Shown piece by piece: positions 14,457-16,426 of a DNA stretch of 16,426 nt (its first letter is position 1; every line of letters begins with the position of its first letter). A model generated the notes under the pieces. The model was not told the origin of the DNA. It worked only from the letters and a program-made list of their open reading frames with translations, and ran no database searches. The translations under genes and the position numbers were made by a program. The DNA lies in the NCBI GenBank assembly GCA_947632575.1, contig CANRPV010000016.1:1-16426 (forward strand), written 5' to 3'. The DNA is from an uncultured Eggerthellaceae bacterium (GTDB taxonomy: Bacteria > Actinomycetota > Coriobacteriia > Coriobacteriales > Eggerthellaceae).

Positions 14457-16426
14457 TTAGAGATCACCCGCCAAGCTCAACGCCGTGCGCATAACCGAGC
14501 GCGATAGCTGCGCCGCGGTGCCCGACGGAGCGCGCTCGATTACGAGACAAATGACGATATCGGGATCGTCAGCAGGGGCGATACCGACAAACCAGCTGTC
14601 CGCCTCGCCTCCGCCGCGCTCGGCGGTACCGGTTTTACCGGCGATGGATACGCCACTGATGGCCGCATCGGCGCCGGTTCCGTTATTCACGACCCCCTCG
14701 AGAATCTTGAGCACGCGTTCTGCCGTCGCGGCTGAAACTGCCTGCTGAAGCTTGGTGGGGGTGGCGGTAAAGCTGCGCTCGCCGTTGGCGTTGTAGATGC
14801 CATCGACGAGGTAGGGTTGCATGATGGCGCCCTTGTTGGCGATCGCGCAGCCGGTCAGAGCCATCTCAAGCACCGAAGCCTGAGGTCCGGCGGGGCTTTC
14901 GTGCTCGCCGACAGGCTCGCCCGCGGCCGCCCAGGCGGTTTCCCATTCGGTCATCTCGCCCGGCTTAGGCATGAGGGATTCCACCAAAGGCAGGGCGAAG
15001 TTGATGCGCTCGTCGAAGCCGAAGGAATTGGCTCCATCCACCAGGCGATTGGGGCCAAGCATAACGCCTAACTGGCCAAATGCCGTGTTGGAGGAAACCT
15101 CCGTCGCACGCGCCAAGCTGATCATGCCGTAGCTGGTCTTGTTGAAGTTCGTGACCAGCGCGTTGCCGATCTCCATCTCGCCAGGTGCGTCGAAGAGCGT
15201 GGACTCGGTGGCGACACCATCCTCGAGCGCCGTGGCCAGCGTGACGATCTTAAAGGTGGAACCGGGAGCGTACAGTCCCTGGGTCGCCCGGTTGAAGAGG
15301 ACCGATGAGCTCTCCGAGTTGGAGCCGCTTGTGGCGGCTTGGGTCAGCAAGTTTTCGATGTCCGAGGCGTTGTAGGTGGGAGATGACGCCAACGCGAGAA
15401 CGGCGCCGCTCTTGGGATTCATCACGATGCAGGCGCCCACTTGATTGCCGAGGGCATCTTGAGCCGCCCGCTGAATTTCGCTGTTGATGGTCAAGGTGAC
15501 GTCGTTTCCGGCTTCGCGGGTTCCCGCGAGGGAGTTGATCAAGTCGGAGAAGGTGGCGAAGCTGCTCTGTCCCTTCAGCTCCTCGTTGTAAGCTGCTTCG
15601 ATGCCCGCGCTGCCGAAGCGCTGTGAAGCATAACCCACCACATGGGCGGCAAGGTTGCCCGCCGGGTAAACCCGTTCGTAGGAGCCGTCGTCGGTGAGCA
15701 CGCTTTGAGCGAGCACCACACCGTCGTAGGTGGAGATGGTGCCTCGCTCCGTCTCGGACTCATGAGCCATGGTGTGGTTGTTCCCGGGCATGTTTTGGTA
15801 GGTGTCCGCCTGGATGACCATGATCCAAGTGAGATTCGCCACCAGAATGGCGAAGAGCACGCTGTAGACGATCATCGTGCCAGTGAGGCGACGTCCCAGC
15901 GCGATGCGCCCGAGCACGCTGTTCGCGTTGACGGTGGTGGTTGCCTGGGCGATCTCCTCGCCGACGCCGGTGCCCTCATCGCCGCAGCGAAGTAGGCAGG
16001 CGACGATGATGAAGCTGGTCAGAAGCGAAGTACCACCTTGACTGATGAAAGGCAGCGTGATGCCGGTAAGAGGGATCAGGCGAGTGACGCCGCCGACGAT
16101 GATGAAAGCTTGCAGCACGATAATGGAAGTCAGACCCACGGCGATAAAGGAGCTCACGTCGCTCTTCGCGCGGGCGGCGGTCACCATGCCGCGGATGGCG
16201 AAGCAGAGGAACAGCAGTAGCACGCCGGCCGCACCCAGAAGGCCGGTCTCCTCGGCGATGGCCGAGAAGATGAAGTCGTTGACCACATAGGGAATCTGAT
16301 AGGCGAGTCCCTTGCCGATGCCGACGCCGAACAGTCCGCCGTCCGCGAGGGAATAGAGGGACTGAACGATCTGGTATCCGCTGCCACTGGGATCCGCGAA
16401 GGGATCGAGCCAGATGTCAACGCGGG
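14457..16426 (-). CDS. Fused SEDS glycosyltransferase (FtsW/RodA)-class B PBP transpeptidase, 5' end outside window
   Basis: One open frame of 655 visible residues joins two enzymes of peptidoglycan synthesis. The first part is the C-terminal half of a SEDS polymerase. Its large loop IWLDPFADPSGSGYQIVQSL leads to NDFIFSAIAEETGLLGA, whose Asp (codon 16277-16275) aligns with the SEDS catalytic Asp. Two TM helices follow, then PLTGITLPFISQGGTS and the last TM. A cytoplasmic linker of about 35 residues leads to a new TM (MIVYSVLFAILVANLTWIMV) and a PbpA-type class B PBP. Its pedestal begins ERGTISTYDGVVLAQS. The transpeptidase has STFK (Ser codon 15260-15258), SSN (15095-15087) and KTG (14636-14628). 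It ends at TAA 14459-14457 without PASTA domains. The first visible candidate start (GTG 16286) is internal. Topology fits: SEDS ends in the cytoplasm, where a bPBP begins. It is equivalent to rodA plus pbpA of other Actinomycetota. Confidence 0.94.
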   Translation of the reverse strand, partial: RVDIWLDPFADPSGSGYQIVQSLYSLADGGLFGVGIGKGLAYQIPYVVNDFIFSAIAEETGLLGAAGVLLLFLCFAIRGMVTAARAKSDVSSFIAVGLTSIIVLQAFIIVGGVTRLIPLTGITLPFISQGGTSLLTSFIIVACLLRCGDEGTGVGEEIAQATTTVNANSVLGRIALGRRLTGTMIVYSVLFAILVANLTWIMVIQADTYQNMPGNNHTMAHESETERGTISTYDGVVLAQSVLTDDGSYERVYPAGNLAAHVVGYASQRFGSAGIEAAYNEELKGQSSFATFSDLINSLAGTREAGNDVTLTINSEIQRAAQDALGNQVGACIVMNPKSGAVLALASSPTYNASDIENLLTQAATSGSNSESSSVLFNRATQGLYAPGSTFKIVTLATALEDGVATESTLFDAPGEMEIGNALVTNFNKTSYGMISLARATEVSSNTAFGQLGVMLGPNRLVDGANSFGFDERINFALPLVESLMPKPGEMTEWETAWAAAGEPVGEHESPAGPQASVLEMALTGCAIANKGAIMQPYLVDGIYNANGERSFTATPTKLQQAVSAATAERVLKILEGVVNNGTGADAAISGVSIAGKTGTAERGGGEADSWFVGIAPADDPDIVICLVIERAPSGTAAQLSRSVMRTALSLAGDL

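Noticed and set aside
16181..16420. 79-codon minus-strand frame at the right edge
   Set aside because: Different frame from the SEDS domain, whose conserved motifs read continuously from 16424. Not a gene or frameshift partner.

Overview
The window reads as a chromosomal segment of an Actinomycetota, most likely the class Coriobacteriia. The grounds are a dnaJ-hspR-clpB heat-shock block with the actinobacterial repressor HspR, a PASTA kinase next to a SEDS/class B PBP locus, frequent GTG/TTG starts, overlapping stop/start junctions and a moderately high GC content. Genus cannot be fixed by reading alone. There is no tRNA, rRNA, CRISPR array, insertion sequence or prophage gene that I can see. 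Genes occupy nearly all of the sequence.

Layout. (1) 1-3640, plus strand: the 3' part of a zinc-finger-free dnaJ, hspR and clpB, tightly packed. (2) 3641-7733, plus strand: a short spacer with a perfect 15-bp inverted repeat around a probable promoter, a predicted 46-aa membrane micro-protein, then trkH, a signal-peptide/OB-like/TM protein and rsgA joined by overlaps, then the S-component gene queT and an intrinsic terminator. (3) 7834-11340, plus strand: a GT-A glycosyltransferase, a TauE/SafE-family anion permease and a LytS-type histidine kinase whose start overlaps the permease stop. (4) 11386-12201, plus strand: a TTG-initiated one-TM protein with a long Q/R/A/P-rich tail, preceded by a promoter-like site inside a palindrome. 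(5) 12202-12321: a convergent junction filled by a degenerate 14-15-bp tandem repeat. (6) 16426-12302, minus strand: a SEDS polymerase fused in one reading frame to a class B penicillin-binding protein (5' end outside the window), then a PknB-type Ser/Thr kinase with four PASTA domains and an odd tyrosine-rich juxtamembrane segment.

How the genes work together. Block 1 is the HspR-controlled disaggregation machinery (DnaJ passes aggregates to DnaK and ClpB). Block 2 mixes potassium uptake, ribosome maturation and queuosine-precursor uptake. Block 3 looks like an envelope/transport unit with its own sensor kinase but no response regulator in view. Block 6 is elongation/division peptidoglycan synthesis with its muropeptide-sensing kinase. 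The most striking item is the SEDS-bPBP fusion: glycan polymerase and transpeptidase, normally two partner proteins, sit on one polypeptide with all active-site motifs of both visible. Second-tier items are the permease-coupled two-TM LytS kinase, the inverted repeat around the micro-gene, and the two repeat-rich sequences at 11.6-12.3 kb.
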